From Gentiana macrophylla (lineage: Eukaryota > Streptophyta > Magnoliopsida > Gentianales > Gentianaceae), in contig CM047815.1 of assembly GCA_026214975.1 (NCBI GenBank), positions 62,131,852 to 62,195,851 of the forward strand: 64,000 bases of DNA, given 5' to 3'. Under the pieces are notes generated by a model. The model was not told the origin of the DNA, ran no database searches, and was given only the letters and a program-made list of their open reading frames with translations. A program made the position numbers and the translations under genes. Of the stretch, positions 33,016 to 43,971 are shown piece after piece. Each line of letters begins with the position of its first letter. The first letter of the stretch is position 1.

Positions 33016-34225
33016 CAAAACAAATTAATTATGTTTAGGTACCCAACACTGTTTGGGTCCATACATGTTAGCAGTCATGCCTCATACTCCAAGTTTATAT
33101 CCAAATGATCTTCTTTTTGGATAATTGAAATCATCAACTTCATATGTATAAGGCATGGAAGAATAGCTTCTAATATTTCTACTGAAGGTATTCTGATACT
33201 TTTCTCTACTTTTTGGTGCATTTGCATCCTTCTTCACCTTCCAATATGCAGTGGGAAACCTATGTTGCTTCATGTGTCTAGGAACATATCTTGGTTGATT
33301 TTTCTTAAACACATGATGCATGTCATGGTATGATTTTTTCTTATATTTTGGAGGTGCAACATTCCAATTATCCTCTGAAGGATAAAGTCTTCCTTTACCT
33401 TTTAGTAGGTCTTTGTTTTTGGTTGACTGGAATGATGGTTTTGTCAGCTGTTTCACTACATTTGGTTTTGACTTCACTGGTACAGGATGAGTGGTTGAAA
33501 TTATGGTCTGTCCTTTTCTGAACTTTGGTCCAATATTGGTCCTAGATTCAGAATTGTGTTGTCCATTGTTTCTATTCTCATCCTGACTATTGTAGCCAAG
33601 ACCAGATCTGGATCCAAACCTTTTTGAGGGTTTGTAAGATGGTGCATTTAAGGGTGCAGTTTTGGTCTTAACTGGTGATGGGATTTTCTCAACTGATCTG
33701 TCAATATCAGATGTGTGATCATCTGCTGTTAGTTGATCATTTGAGTAAGTCTCCTTACTAGTTAGTTCAGCTTTTGCTTTATCCAGTTCTTTCTTTAATC
33801 TTTTATTCTCCTTTCTTAGATTCTCACACTCGTGTTCCAGAATTTGATGATTCAATTCAATTTCATCGAATTTACTCATGAGATTTTGGATTATGTTTGC
33901 AGTATCTGAGGGGAGAATAGAAGATTGTGCAGTGTTAGATGTGGATGTATTAGATGAAGAGTAAGAACTAGATGTTACCTCAGTTTCATCAGATTCTTTG
34001 GCCATTAGACACAGACTTGCTTTCTCATTATCTGAGATGTCACCTTCATCTTCATTTAATTCTTTGGTCATGAGACATAGACATGCTTTCTCATTGTCTG
34101 AGTTGTTTTCTTCATCACTATTGTCTGAGTCATTGTCAGATGATTCTTCATTCTTTTCACTTCTGGATTCAGCCTTGAGTGCTTTCTTACTTTTCCTCTT
34201 TTCAGATGTTTTGTACTTCTTCTTT
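33016..34225 (-). pseudogene. Copia-2 gag C-terminal coiled coil and linker
   Basis: The open stretch 33082-34071 (329 codons) starts acidic (ELNEDEGDISDNEKASLCLM), then S/T-rich, then a coiled coil (ENLRKENKRLKKELDKAKAE), then a basic linker with KGRLYPSEDNWNV, shared with Copia-1 (14312-14888). It lies between the gag knuckle and the protease. 34068-34225 is the same protein in a neighbouring frame. No enzyme domain. Confidence 0.8.
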
Positions 34226-35213
34226 CCTCATCTTTATTATCTCCTTCGGGGCAATCACTTGAAGTGACCTTTCTTGTTGCGATTGAAGCATCCGTATTCA
34301 TCATCTCTTTTCTTCATGTCTTTGTTTGAGCTTGACCTCTTGTTTGATGATGAGTTCCTTTGAATGGCTTCTTTTTGCTAAACTCACAAAACGTTTAACT
34401 AATAAATCTACATGTTCTTTAAGTTCTAGTGTCTCTTTGTTTGATACAATCAAAGAAAGTTACTTTCTTGGAGGTGCTATCGATACAGCTCTCTTTGTGT
34501 CTCTACCGAGCACCATCTTCACCGTTCAATTCAAATTCATGAGCTTTTAGTTGGGACATCAGAGTCAGAGTGTCAGTGTTTGCAAGGTTTGTAGTTCCTC
34601 TGATTACTGATGTTATGATCTTCCACCTTTCAAGTAAGCTTCTCAAGATCTTTAAACACACTTCTTTCTGAGGATATATGTGCCCAAGCAAGTATTGCGA
34701 GTTCATCGATGATGCTTGAGAATCATTGTCCATTTGATCAATGGATTCACCAGCCTTCATTTTGAAGTTCTCAAATTTCTATTTCGCAACAGATAGTTTG
34801 TTTTCTTTAACTGCTTCAGATCCTTTATTTATCAGTGCCAGCTTGTCCCACATCTCCTTTGTTGTTTTGCAGTCTTTGATTCTCATGAACATGTTGCTAT
34901 CCAGGGTCTTCAAGATCATATATTTTGCAACAAAGTCTAGATTTGCTCTTCTCCTGTCATCCTTGGTCCAATCTTTCTTGGGTTTATTCACTTCTTTTCC
35001 TTGATCTGCTCTTGTGGTTATCACAGTCATGATCATGATTGGGCCATCATTAATTACATCCAGCATCTCCTCATGAGTTGCTGCAAGATGAGATAACATT
35101 CTTATTTTATATTCATCAAAATTATTAACATTGAAAACAGGTACTTTTGACATTAAGTTTGAGGAATCCATAAGTACAGATTTGAGAAGTTTATGTATAT
35201 AAGTAGAAAGCAC
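34226..35213 (-). pseudogene. Copia-2 gag
   Basis: Pieces 34779-35213 and 34503-34760 carry the gag core: SNLMSKVPVFNVNNFDEYKI, SHLAATHEEMLDVINDGP, KEMWDKLALINKG and KAGESIDQMDND. The likely start is M at about 35171. The zinc knuckle is near 34227-34270 and reads CFNRNKKGHFK, then a stop, then DCP. As in Copia-1 the second Cys is Arg. Frames change at about 34775 and 34400. This is the same type of gag as Copia-1 but clearly diverged. Confidence 0.88.
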
Positions 35214-35295
35214 AGATTTGAAAACTACTTTGAAAATATGTGATCTCCTTGTTACCAGAAATTAGATCTGAACAGCATCTGATACTAGGAACACT

Positions 35296-35307
35296 GCTCC
35301 GATACCA
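35296..35307 (-). other. Copia-2 primer-binding site (tRNA-iMet)
   Basis: Minus strand TGGTATCGGAGC, one mismatch from the initiator tRNA-Met complement, 2 bp from the LTR end at 35310. Confidence 0.88.
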
Positions 35308-35309
35308 AT

Positions 35310-36675
35310 TGTTGGTCCCAAAGAAGGTAAAACTATAGTCAGAGGGGGGGGTGAATGACTATAATGGAATTTCAAAAAAATTTCTTGTACTTAAAAGCTT
35401 TTGGGCAGCGGATAAGTCCCACCTTACTAAGTTATTTCAAAGTAGTTTAAACAATTACAAATATATGATATAAGATAAGAAATTAAATGAATGCAGTAAG
35501 GTAAATTGCAGAAAGTAAATTGACACAAGACTTATAGTGGTTTAGGGTGGTGTAATCCCTTAATCCACTCTTCTTTTGTGATGATCAGAGGAATTCACTA
35601 TTGTTTTCACAGATACAATGGTATGATTGTCCTTGACTTCACAAGCTTCACAATCTATAAGACTATCACTCCTTGACTGCAATAGCTTCAGTGACTCAGT
35701 CTCTTTCACTGCTCCTTGGGATCAAATCCTTCAGCAGCTATCACAAACACAACTCCTTCTCAGATGACTCTGATTCAGTTGCTTGATTGATGTGAATTGG
35801 ATTCACAAACTTGTTGATCAATCTCAATGCTTGATGTTTGAATTGTAGCTCTCGGTTTTGAGTTGATCAGTAGATGTTTTCCTTTAAGCGCAGATAGAAG
35901 GCTTTTTACTTTGACAGAGTTTTTGCTCAGATTTATCGTTCTTGCTCTCTTTGTTTTTCTGTCAATTCCCTCTATTTATAGCCTTGATTATCCTTGATTT
36001 GAATTTCCATCCGTTGGCTATATTAATGAGGAGAATAATCCTTGATTTTATTCTTGATTCCCCCTTAATTATATTCTCCTTGATTTTAGTGATCGGATTT
36101 TTCTTCAAACGTTTACCAGAAAATCCGTCCTTGATTGATCCTCTATTAATTGTGCATTTAATGCTTGATCTTACATGTCTTCTCCATATTTCAATAATCT
36201 GTCGAGTAGGGTTTACTCGGCCGTTCTTTGAACGGTCAAGTGACCAATCTGACTTTGCCGCTTAGATCTTCCTTCACTGCTTTGTCTTCACTCAGCTGAA
36301 AGTCAGTTTACTTTACCGATTCACTGTTTCCTTTATTCTTTTAGTTCAAGGAGAATCCTTGTACTTCACCGATCCTTGATTTGGGTGAGATCAGTGTACA
36401 CCATATTTAAACATTGAGCTTCATCACTTAAAACATAACTTATACTTATCCAAGGTCATCACAGACTTCCTTGGTTATAAGTCAGACCATGATGTCTTCA
36501 TTGCTTCTCTGCTGGTGCTTTGCTGGCTTCACTCTGCCGAAAGTCTGTTCTTGCTTTGCCGTCCTACCAACTAGTACAATACTTGTCTGACTCAACTTAT
36601 ACAACATATCAGACTCTAAGTAAAGACTATATAGAGTGTTCTAACTTTGTTCAGGCTTGCTATAACAGCTAGTAT
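35310..36675 (-). repeat. Copia-2 5' LTR, inner segment
   Basis: Starts TGTTGGTCCC on the plus strand beside the PBS and runs to the CACTA insertion. Its last three bases, TAT (36673-36675), are the CACTA target-site duplication. The remaining 35 bp of the LTR are at 42625-42659, for about 1.40 kb in all. Confidence 0.9.
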
Positions 36676-36785
36676 CACTACAAGAAAATAGCAATTTTAG
36701 AGCGCATAATTTTTTGCGTTCATTTTCGCACGCCATATTTTTGTCAAATTATGACGTACATATCATTGCGCGTCATAATTTAATA

Positions 36786-37047
36786 CTCCCTCCGTCTCAT
36801 TTTGTTTGGGACTTATTCCTTTTTGGGATGTCTCAAAATTAGTCCCACTTCTAATGTTTAGAATTAAATTTGTCTCTTAAATGCCTAAAATGACCTTATA
36901 TAACAATTTATTGAAAAATGTAGAAAAACAAAAGAATATGTAATTGTAATTGAAATGATGTTTTTAATGAGTAGACAAGTCATTAAATGATGTCTCCTTA
37001 TTTTTTATGAGTTCCCAAAAGTCCCAAACAAAATGGGACGGAGGGAG
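36786..37047. mobile_element. Stowaway-like MITE
   Basis: 262 bp with long inverted ends, CTCCCTCCGTCTCATTTTGT at the left and its near-perfect complement at the right, flanked by the dinucleotide TA on both sides (36784-36785, 37048-37049). CTCCCTCCGT plus a TA duplication is the Stowaway (mariner-related) signature. It lies in the left subterminal region of the CACTA element. Confidence 0.93.
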
Positions 37048-37049
37048 TA

Positions 37050-37412
37050 GGAATTTAGTAACTTAATGACGTTCAAAAAAATCACGCCGTGTGTTTAGCT
37101 AATTTTAGGACGCGCTTTTGTTGCACGCCATAATTTTTCATTCCCCACTAAATTTTCACGCTGTTTTCGAAAATTTCATTCGTTCGCACCCAAAAATAAA
37201 AATTCCTAGAAAAAACCTAATCTCCGACGGCGACATCTTCCAAAATCATTTTTTTCCTTTCTTCTCAATCTCATTGTGCTCCCCCTTCAAATAAAATCTC
37301 ACTGTGCTCTGCCTTCGTTTTCCTCAATCTGATGGTGCTCTAGGTTCGTTTAACATTCCTACTATCTGTCGGCTTAGATTTCTGCACTCAAGCCGGTGGT
37401 AATTCAAGGTCT
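37050..37412. other. CACTA left subterminal region
   Basis: Contains CACGCC and GCACGCCATAA-type motifs up to about 37130, continuing those at 36690-36780. It is followed by a C/T-rich stretch (37230-37340) that looks like a 5' untranslated leader. No ORF of note. Confidence 0.6.
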
Positions 37413-37521
37413 GCGGTGGCGGTGGCGGTGGTAAAGAAGTCGGTCACTTTTCCAAAGATTGCAGTGCAGCATATTGGAGAAAATATTGGCCGATTTGAGA
37501 AAAAGGGCTTCACTTTGAAAG
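37413..37521 (+). pseudogene. NDPK: Captured fragments: glycine-rich/knuckle piece joined to NDP kinase piece
   Basis: Two readings follow each other. 37413-37463 reads GGGGGGKEVGHFSKDCS, which looks like the glycine linker and second half of a CCHC knuckle from a glycine-rich or cold-shock-type RNA-binding protein. 37461-37521 reads VQ, then GE, then IGRFEKKGFTLKG in a second frame. That is the conserved N-terminal motif of nucleoside diphosphate kinase (family sequence GEIIGRFEKKGF). It ends at AAAG followed by GTATTT, a plausible 5' splice site. The catalytic His of NDP kinase would be far downstream and is absent. The NDP kinase match is short but specific; the knuckle match is weaker. 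Confidence 0.6.
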
Positions 37522-38145
37522 GTATTTCTTATTTTTTTGGAGTTAGATTTGATTTGCTATAACATTCTACATGTTTTGAATCAGAGCAGAGGCGGCTTAT
37601 GAGGGTTTTCTTGCTTCCATAATTGTGTCATCCATGTGTTTCTGTTTGTTGTAAGTTGGAATCTTGAAATATCTCGTTTGGCCGGTTAGCTTGAAGTTGT
37701 CTAACAATGATTTGACTCTTCTTTGATGTTAATTCTGATGGTTGATAGTGTATGGATGCATTACAGATTGCAACTTCATGAAATTTTATGTTTCCAAGCA
37801 TTGCTAATGCAAGTTGACTCAACCTGTTAATCGTTAAATGTTGCTGCCATGTTCAAGAAGTGTTAGCTACTGCTGTTTGAGGCTTTGAGCTTATGATGAC
37901 TGCAATTGACTAATTGGATGGCTTTTTATTAGATGAGTGCCTAATTCTTGCAAATATATAAATGATATGGGTCAACAACTAAATGGAATTAGTTGTTTAC
38001 AGAGCCCTTAAAAAAGAATCTGTAATTTACAGTACGATAGTTTCACTTGTGGAATTGGTTAGTGAATGGCTGACTAGTGAATGCGGTATGTAAATTTTTC
38101 TATGTTTCAGATTGGAACCATTGATTAACTAAGGAAGATAGTGTC

Positions 38146-39892
38146 TGTTGGAAATGTTATTTGTGTTTTGATGATGATTCGTCACGAAATTAGACAAATC
38201 ACTTACAACCCATGATGATGAAGCCGTAACTAACTGTTATAGTGCATAATGAAAGAAGAAGCAAGAAATGGTCTAGAGATAAATGTATAAGTTCTATCTA
38301 GAGTCTGAACTTTGTATAAGTTGTTTCAGATAAGCACTGTAATAGAATAGGAACTAGACGAACAACTGAGTCACAACAAGGAAACTGAGTTATAGCTAGA
38401 AAACTGAATATGCACCTGAAGAACTGAGGGTTCAAACTCAGTTATGATAAAACTGAAGAAGATAAGTTCGCTGAGGGACACAGACTCGATTGGATTATCT
38501 AGAAGATCAAGAACCGAGGACACAGACTCGATTCTGAAAGATTGAAGAACCGAGGTGGCAAACTCGGTTAGAAGTCGATTAAGTCGTGACTATAAGTCGA
38601 GATTCGAGCAAGTCTGTGGTGACTGGCGAAGTTATAGATCATGTATAATCGAATAATCTTAAGGACAAAGATTATCGCTACTCGAGTAAGAAGAAACTGA
38701 TTGGTGTACTCTGACTTAGTCAATTAAAGTCAGATGTCAAGTATACAAGGTACTCAGTTTTGAAGAAGAGTAGAAAACTGAGTTAAGGCCTTGATTGAAT
38801 TTAAACTAAGTATACGACAAAAGATCGTACATGTGAACGTTGGCTAAATGACAAGTGTAACGGCTACAAGAGCTAGTGACCGTTACATCACCCCTATAAA
38901 TACACAAGAAAATAACTCAAAGGAGAGAGAGAGAGAGAGGAGGATCAGAAAAAGAGCTTTACAAGCATATATTCAAGATCCAAATCCAGATCCATAAAAT
39001 CAGATATATCTAGAAAAAGGGGAAGCCAACGGAATTGCCTTGAAGACTTCAAAGAAAGATCCAGTAACCCATCAAGGGGGAAAGAAGGCATCTTGGAGCT
39101 ACAAAGTCAGATCTAGAAGAATCAGACAGCTCACTGAATTAATCCTTGATTAATTCTAAACCTAACCTTTGTGAAAAAGGGTTGGCTGTGCATAGTTTGA
39201 AGAGAGCAATTCTACCTTTCTTCATACGGTTGCAACTTAGTTGCCACAGCTGTTGGTACAGTCTGAGGACTGTGTGTTGGTATTAGTGGTGAGCTGGTGA
39301 AGGAGCAATTCCACCTCCAAAGGATCAGTGTGCAGAGTGAAGGGAGCAATCTCACATTTCTTCATTTTGTGTAGACAGTGAAACTAGGGTGTCGTGAAGG
39401 ACTGTCATAGTACTAGGATTTTGTAACGGTTATCTCATTATTCTAGTGATACCTCCTACGCCACAGGAGAAGGGGAGACGTACGGGATTACACCACCCGG
39501 AACTTCCATAAACAAATCATGTGTTAATTTACTTGATGCATTTGTGTTTATTTTATTTACTGCTTTATCACTCAGCAAACACCAGACACTGAGTCAGCAC
39601 AGAACTGATACATAGAAGATCTAGTTTTCTATTTTCACATCTATTGCATTAAAGGCTAGTTTTATCCGCTGCCAGTTAACAAGACTAAATATAAGTCAGC
39701 ATTGATTTATATTCAGTTGAGCTAACTGAACTCCGCACAAGTTAAGGGACATGAACAAAACTGAACTGAAGATTAGTTTAAGTTTCAGAGAAACTCAGTT
39801 CCTGGGACTTTTCCAGCTCAGGATTAGTTTTTGGTGACGAGTTTATTCACCCCCCCTTCTAAACTTGTGTTAGCCTTTCCAAGGGACCAAAA
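38146..39892 (+). repeat. Solo LTR related to Copia-1, in the CACTA element
   Basis: 1747 bp, TGTTGGAAATG at the left and GGGACCAAAA at the right (expected CAACA end with one change), with a perfect 5-bp TSD GTGTC (38141-38145 and 39893-39897). Start, length and internal motifs match the Copia-1 LTR read in the opposite orientation (TTTTGATGATGATTC, multiple ACTGAG repeats, CACCCCCCCTTCTAAACTTG near the end). No internal region is present, so this is the product of LTR-LTR recombination. A short GA repeat lies at 38922-38940. Confidence 0.92.
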
Positions 39893-39897
39893 GTGTC

Positions 39898-41354
39898 AAA
39901 CCTCAATTTTGCTGAAGTGCCACATCAAGAAGTAGTTGGTAAGGGACTTAAGTTCTGATAATCTTATAATTGTTAATTTTGATGAATGAAATTCATAGTG
40001 CATCAGTAATCTTGATTGTGTAATTTTGCACTGCAACACATTCAATAACCTTGTTCGTTTTTGTTGGTTAAATAAATATCTGTAGCTTATTTTTGAGTGA
40101 AAGTGTTGGAAGAATACCAAACAGAAAGCCAACTAAAACCATGCTCCTTGAATTGGGTAAACCAGCTTGGTGGTTATTAGTCGGTTTTCAGCTTGAAATC
40201 ATTAAGGGCAGATGATAAATTGTTGCACATCTGCCCTTTTGTAGCCTGCTTGTTGATAAAAAAATTTAACTTGTGTCATAAGTCAATGAGGTATAGGTAC
40301 TAGCTGTATAATTTGTGAAGGAGATGCTGAAAATGGCCAATCAGAGACTAAATTGGGTGTTCACTCTTTTTTTTTTTTTTGAGGGTACTCTTATTATTAA
40401 ACAGCAAGACATTATATTCATTCCTGTTTCTTCTATTTGGTTTATAATGGTGTGGATTAGTTGCTCATGGACCATTTTTGCTTTTCCCTATCAGGAAATG
40501 GTTTCAGAGACCTTTTTTGTTTGTTTGTTCGTTTTGAAATACAAACAAAACAAAAGAACTGAAGGGTATTTACTTATACATTACTGTTATTTCTGTTGAA
40601 AACGACTACGAAGAATCTCCAACTCCTGTTAATCTCGTTCTTAACCCTGAAACTCCATTGTTTCTATTTTCTTATGTCAGCATTTGATTTTACTTTTCAG
40701 AACAGGTTATTTCTTCGTATCACCCTTTTTTGTTCACATGTTTGCTTTCTGCTTTCATTCTGGCGCATGCTTTAGTCACCCCTTAACAATAAGTGCAGTG
40801 ATCCATTTATTTAGTTTTTCCCCTGTTTTGTTCTTTGGATCACATTGATCTTGTTTGTATGAACGCTGAGCGATGTTTTTTTATTTATATTTTTTTGAGA
40901 ATGGGGAGCACAGTTTATTTTAATCGACGTAAACTGGAATTATAAATTTATGTTGATATGTTTTTCTTTACAGAATTGTATTATGAAAATTGCTATTTCC
41001 ATATTTACTTGGACAAATATATATTTCTCTCCATTGCTCATGTCACCATTTCATGCACTTGTCTCATTATAAATTTTCAGAGGTATTTTACGTGTCAGTT
41101 GGGCTTATGATGCAACTTTTACATGTTTCATCATAATGGTTTTGTGCACAAGTGATACTTTGAGTAGCTGAACATAAAATATGTTGTTGCTTGACACACT
41201 TACTTTTAAAAAACATATTATGAGTACTATGTCATGTGTTTTCTTATGATGCTGTAACAAATAAGACCCTGGATTTTTGTGTTTGCTTTGTGCATGTTTA
41301 TGTATGAATTAACGTTTTCGAGTTGGATTTGATCAGGACAGGAATATATATATA
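39898..41354 (+). other. CACTA body, intron-like DNA
   Basis: AT/T-rich sequence between the solo LTR and the peroxidase fragment, with T runs (40366-40380). It has no convincing ORF; the 94-codon frame at 40315-40599 is low-complexity and hydrophobic. It probably includes captured intron sequence, ending in a 3' splice-like CAGGACAGG just before 41342. Confidence 0.4.
40204..40238. other. Perfect 11-bp hairpin
   Basis: AAGGGCAGATG pairs with CATCTGCCCTT across a 13-nt loop, followed by TTTT. It lies in the body of the CACTA element away from its ends. Role unknown. Confidence 0.6.
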
Positions 41355-41725
41355 ATGGAGAATATTAACTTCTATCTAAAAGTGAGCAAAGAGTATGAAA
41401 ACTCTGTTTTGAGGTGCAAGAGGAAGCTTAGAGGATTTATTGCCAAGAAACACTGTGCTCCTTTGATTCTTCGATTACCGTATGCCTTTTTTCTTCACAT
41501 TAATCATCTGTGTTTTCTTTTGTATCAAGCACCTTTAATCATGAATCAGTGTACTTTTGTGTGGGACAGATGGCATGCAGCATGAACACATGATGTAGAA
41601 AGTAAAACATGAGGCACATTTCTGAACTTGCTCATGAAGCCAATAAAGGACTTTATATTGCTGACTCTCTTTTAGAGCCTATCAAGCAACAATTTCCTGT
41701 CCTTTCCTATGCTGATTTCTACCAG
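41355..41725 (+). pseudogene. APX: Captured ascorbate peroxidase exons with intron
   Basis: Two exons of a cytosolic-type ascorbate peroxidase. The first (41355-41479) reads VSKEYENSVLRCKRKLRGFI and KKHCAPLILRL. An intron of 90 bp (41480-41569, GTATGC...GACAG) has intact splice sites at the same place as in the gene, splitting the codon before the active-site Trp-His. The second exon (41570-41725) reads WHAA, a TGA, then THDVESKT, a small deletion, then [15 protein letters not shown] and [19 protein letters not shown], and ends at a GT donor. The parent enzyme reduces hydrogen peroxide with ascorbate. Here the haem-binding C-terminal half is absent and the frame is broken, so no enzyme is made. 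It was captured as genomic DNA, since the intron is kept. Confidence 0.9.
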
Positions 41726-42299
41726 GTGGTAAACTACTACTACTTTTCTATCTACTATTTTGGTAATTAAATTACCATTATGTGTATTCACTACTAACAA
41801 GCACTTCATTAAAACTACCCAACTCACTTTCTATATATATGAATACTAATTAATTACCTTAATTAACAACTTGAATAGCTGGCTAGAGTGGTTCCAACTT
41901 GATTCACTTGTTTCCGTTATAATATCTTGTTTTTTCAGGGCTGCTCAAATTCCAAGAGCAAAGGGTGGGCACCTCTTTTCTTGTTATCTCTCCCGTGGAT
42001 ATGATGGACTGCGCCTGCACGTATCAACTTATCGTTTTCACTGAATGAGTTTGTAGAGTATGACATTATGTTATAGTATTTGTGGTGAATTTGACTTGTT
42101 TTAACAGCACATGACATTTTGTTTGAATTGTTTGTGAGATAGTATTTGTGATGGATTTGAATTTTTATAACGAATGTTGTTGATTTTTGATGAGATGTTA
42201 TCGTTTATGATGTGCATTATTGTGAAAGTGGTGTGTTGAGTACAGCTAATTTAGGATAATAGTAATCATTTTACATACAACATATAATTTAAGACATGA
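41726..42299 (+). other. CACTA body downstream of peroxidase exons
   Basis: AT-rich, probably the next peroxidase intron (donor at 41726) grading into element-specific DNA. No ORF and no other captured exon recognised. Confidence 0.4.
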
Positions 42300-42621
42300 A
42301 AAGCATGCTGTGACATGGTATTTCAATTGGCGGGAAAGAGTTTATGGCATGCATTTCATGCCATGATTTAGATTTAATGTTGGCGGGAAGCATGTTATGG
42401 CGCAACATGCATGCCATAAAAGGATGGCGTTTTTAAGGCGTGCAAATGCACGCCATAATTCAGTCCAGTTAATGGCGCACAAAAGAGAATTTACAGCACG
42501 CATATGGATGCCGTGTTTTTTTAGTTTTACGGCATGGGATTTAATGGCGTGCACATGCACGCCATAAAATATAAATTATGGCACGCAACGCACGCCATAA
42601 AAATGCAATTTTCTTGTAGTG
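42300..42621. repeat. CACTA right subterminal repeats
   Basis: At least six copies of a GGCGTGC/GCACGCCATAA-like motif in both orientations. They include near-perfect palindromes such as GGCGTGCACATGCACGCC (about 42546-42563) and GGCGTGCAAATGCACGCC (about 42437-42454). Subterminal repeats of this kind are the binding sites for CACTA transposases. Confidence 0.85.
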
Positions 42622-42624
42622 TAT

Positions 42625-42659
42625 GGCCATCATCAAAACATAATAAAATGTTCCTGACA
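42625..42659 (-). repeat. Copia-2 5' LTR, outer 35 bp
   Basis: Completes the Copia-2 LTR after the CACTA element. On the minus strand it starts TGTCAGGAACATTTT at 42659. The five bases after it (TTGAG, 42660-42664) would be the Copia-2 TSD; the other copy is off the window. Confidence 0.8.
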
Positions 42660-42771
42660 TTGAGGTTTTTCAAAAGGAGCACCATTATACTAGGAAAGTG
42701 GTAGAGAGACGGCCATAAGTGTAGGTTATGGTTTGGATTCCTGCATGCCAGCTTTAACGAGGAGATCAGTA
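42660..42771 (-). pseudogene. Copia-3 RT, fragment between two insertions
   Basis: 112 bp. On the minus strand it reads TDLLVKAGMQESKP, a stop, PTPMAVSLPLS, a stop, YNGAPFEKPQ. This is the copia RT stretch that follows QQKYI, which is where the RT on the other side of the solo LTR stops (44709). It proves that the RT was continuous before the solo LTR and Copia-2 entered. It is too short to appear as an open frame. Confidence 0.85.
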
Positions 42772-43914
42772 TGTTGAAATAGTGTCCTAATCCAATCGGG
42801 TTGGACCGGATCCGACCGGGTCTGATCATTTCTACTATTTCTTTATGTTTATACATATATAAATGGCTTTTCTGTTGTCATATATTTATTCTTTTAAGGA
42901 ACCAATTGTGAATTGTTATATGATAACGTCCTTAGTATTAAACTGTGATAGAGAAAACAATGATAGGCGAATATGGTTGATGAGATCTCTAATTGTCTCT
43001 AGGCTGATTTACTATTAAATAGGGCATTGATAGTACAAACATGCTAGCACGTATTAGATGTCTTCTGTCTTTAAGGGCAGAGATAGATCTCGTCTATCGA
43101 AGTGTAGAGACACTTAGACTGTACGTGGATGTGTATTAGAGAATGCGTACGTTAGACTAACCCACTTACACTGTTAAGTGTCACACTATGTGACGGTTGT
43201 GTAAAAATCCTTAGGACCGGAGTCTTCATTGCATAACAGTGTGGATTATCATGCTTTGACACTATTGAGGCTTCCCCTAGCCACGGGGTTATCATGCGGT
43301 AGTGATTGGGTGTGATACTAAAGCATGCGGAGTATACATATTTGGTCATCCGGAAATCGCGTACCCTATTCATTGGGGTGAATATCCGAAAGGGCCTTCT
43401 TATAAGGAATGTCTTACTCTCGTGAATCTTTGCAAAATGTGAGTAAATGAGTTACTTCGAGAGAGCGTGATATCCAGATTATAATATACGGTGGTTGATG
43501 CTTGACACTCGACGTACGACCGTATGGATATTAATACAGCGATAGGATTCTATTTCCACGGTAACCGTTTCACATGAAAGGTAGTAGTCATTGAATTTGA
43601 CTCTTCCGATGATTGGGGGTCACGGTGTGTTGCTAGACGCTATCCCGTGATCGTTAGGCATGAAGGGCATTTTCGTAATTTGCACTTTGTGCCTACGGCC
43701 AACATATTCGGAAGCCTATCGGGTTACACACATATGAACATCAAGTTGGATTAAAACGTGGTTATAGTTGATAACCAAATAAGGAAAGAATCTATCTCAA
43801 ACTATAAAGGTTATAGTGGTAAATTAATATGGTGGTATTTATTTATTATGAATAAATATAATACAAGATATTAATTATGTTGATTAATTAAATATGTATA
43901 TAGATACATATATT

Positions 43915-43971
<57 letters not shown>

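Larger units (their letters stand above)
36676..42621. mobile_element. Non-autonomous CACTA transposon carrying host gene pieces
   Basis: 5946 bp. Terminal inverted repeats start CACTACAAGAAAAT at both ends and the 3-bp TSD is TAT (36673-36675 and 42622-42624). Subterminal DNA is packed with GGCGTGC/GCACGCCATAA repeats. The body holds a Stowaway MITE, a solo LTR and sense-strand fragments of at least two host genes with introns. I find no transposase-like frame, so it must have moved using an enzyme supplied elsewhere. This is a Pack-type (transduplicating) CACTA element. The target was the 5' LTR of Copia-2. Confidence 0.95.

Noticed and set aside
39898..39950. Second NDP kinase exon (FAEVPHQE-like reading just after the solo LTR)
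   Set aside because: Resemblance to the FAEKHY-Q-D stretch is too short and needs gaps. Not claimed without an alignment to the host gene.
40315..40599. 94-codon plus-strand frame in the CACTA element
   Set aside because: Runs over a T-rich stretch, low complexity, no domain. Probably intron-like DNA.
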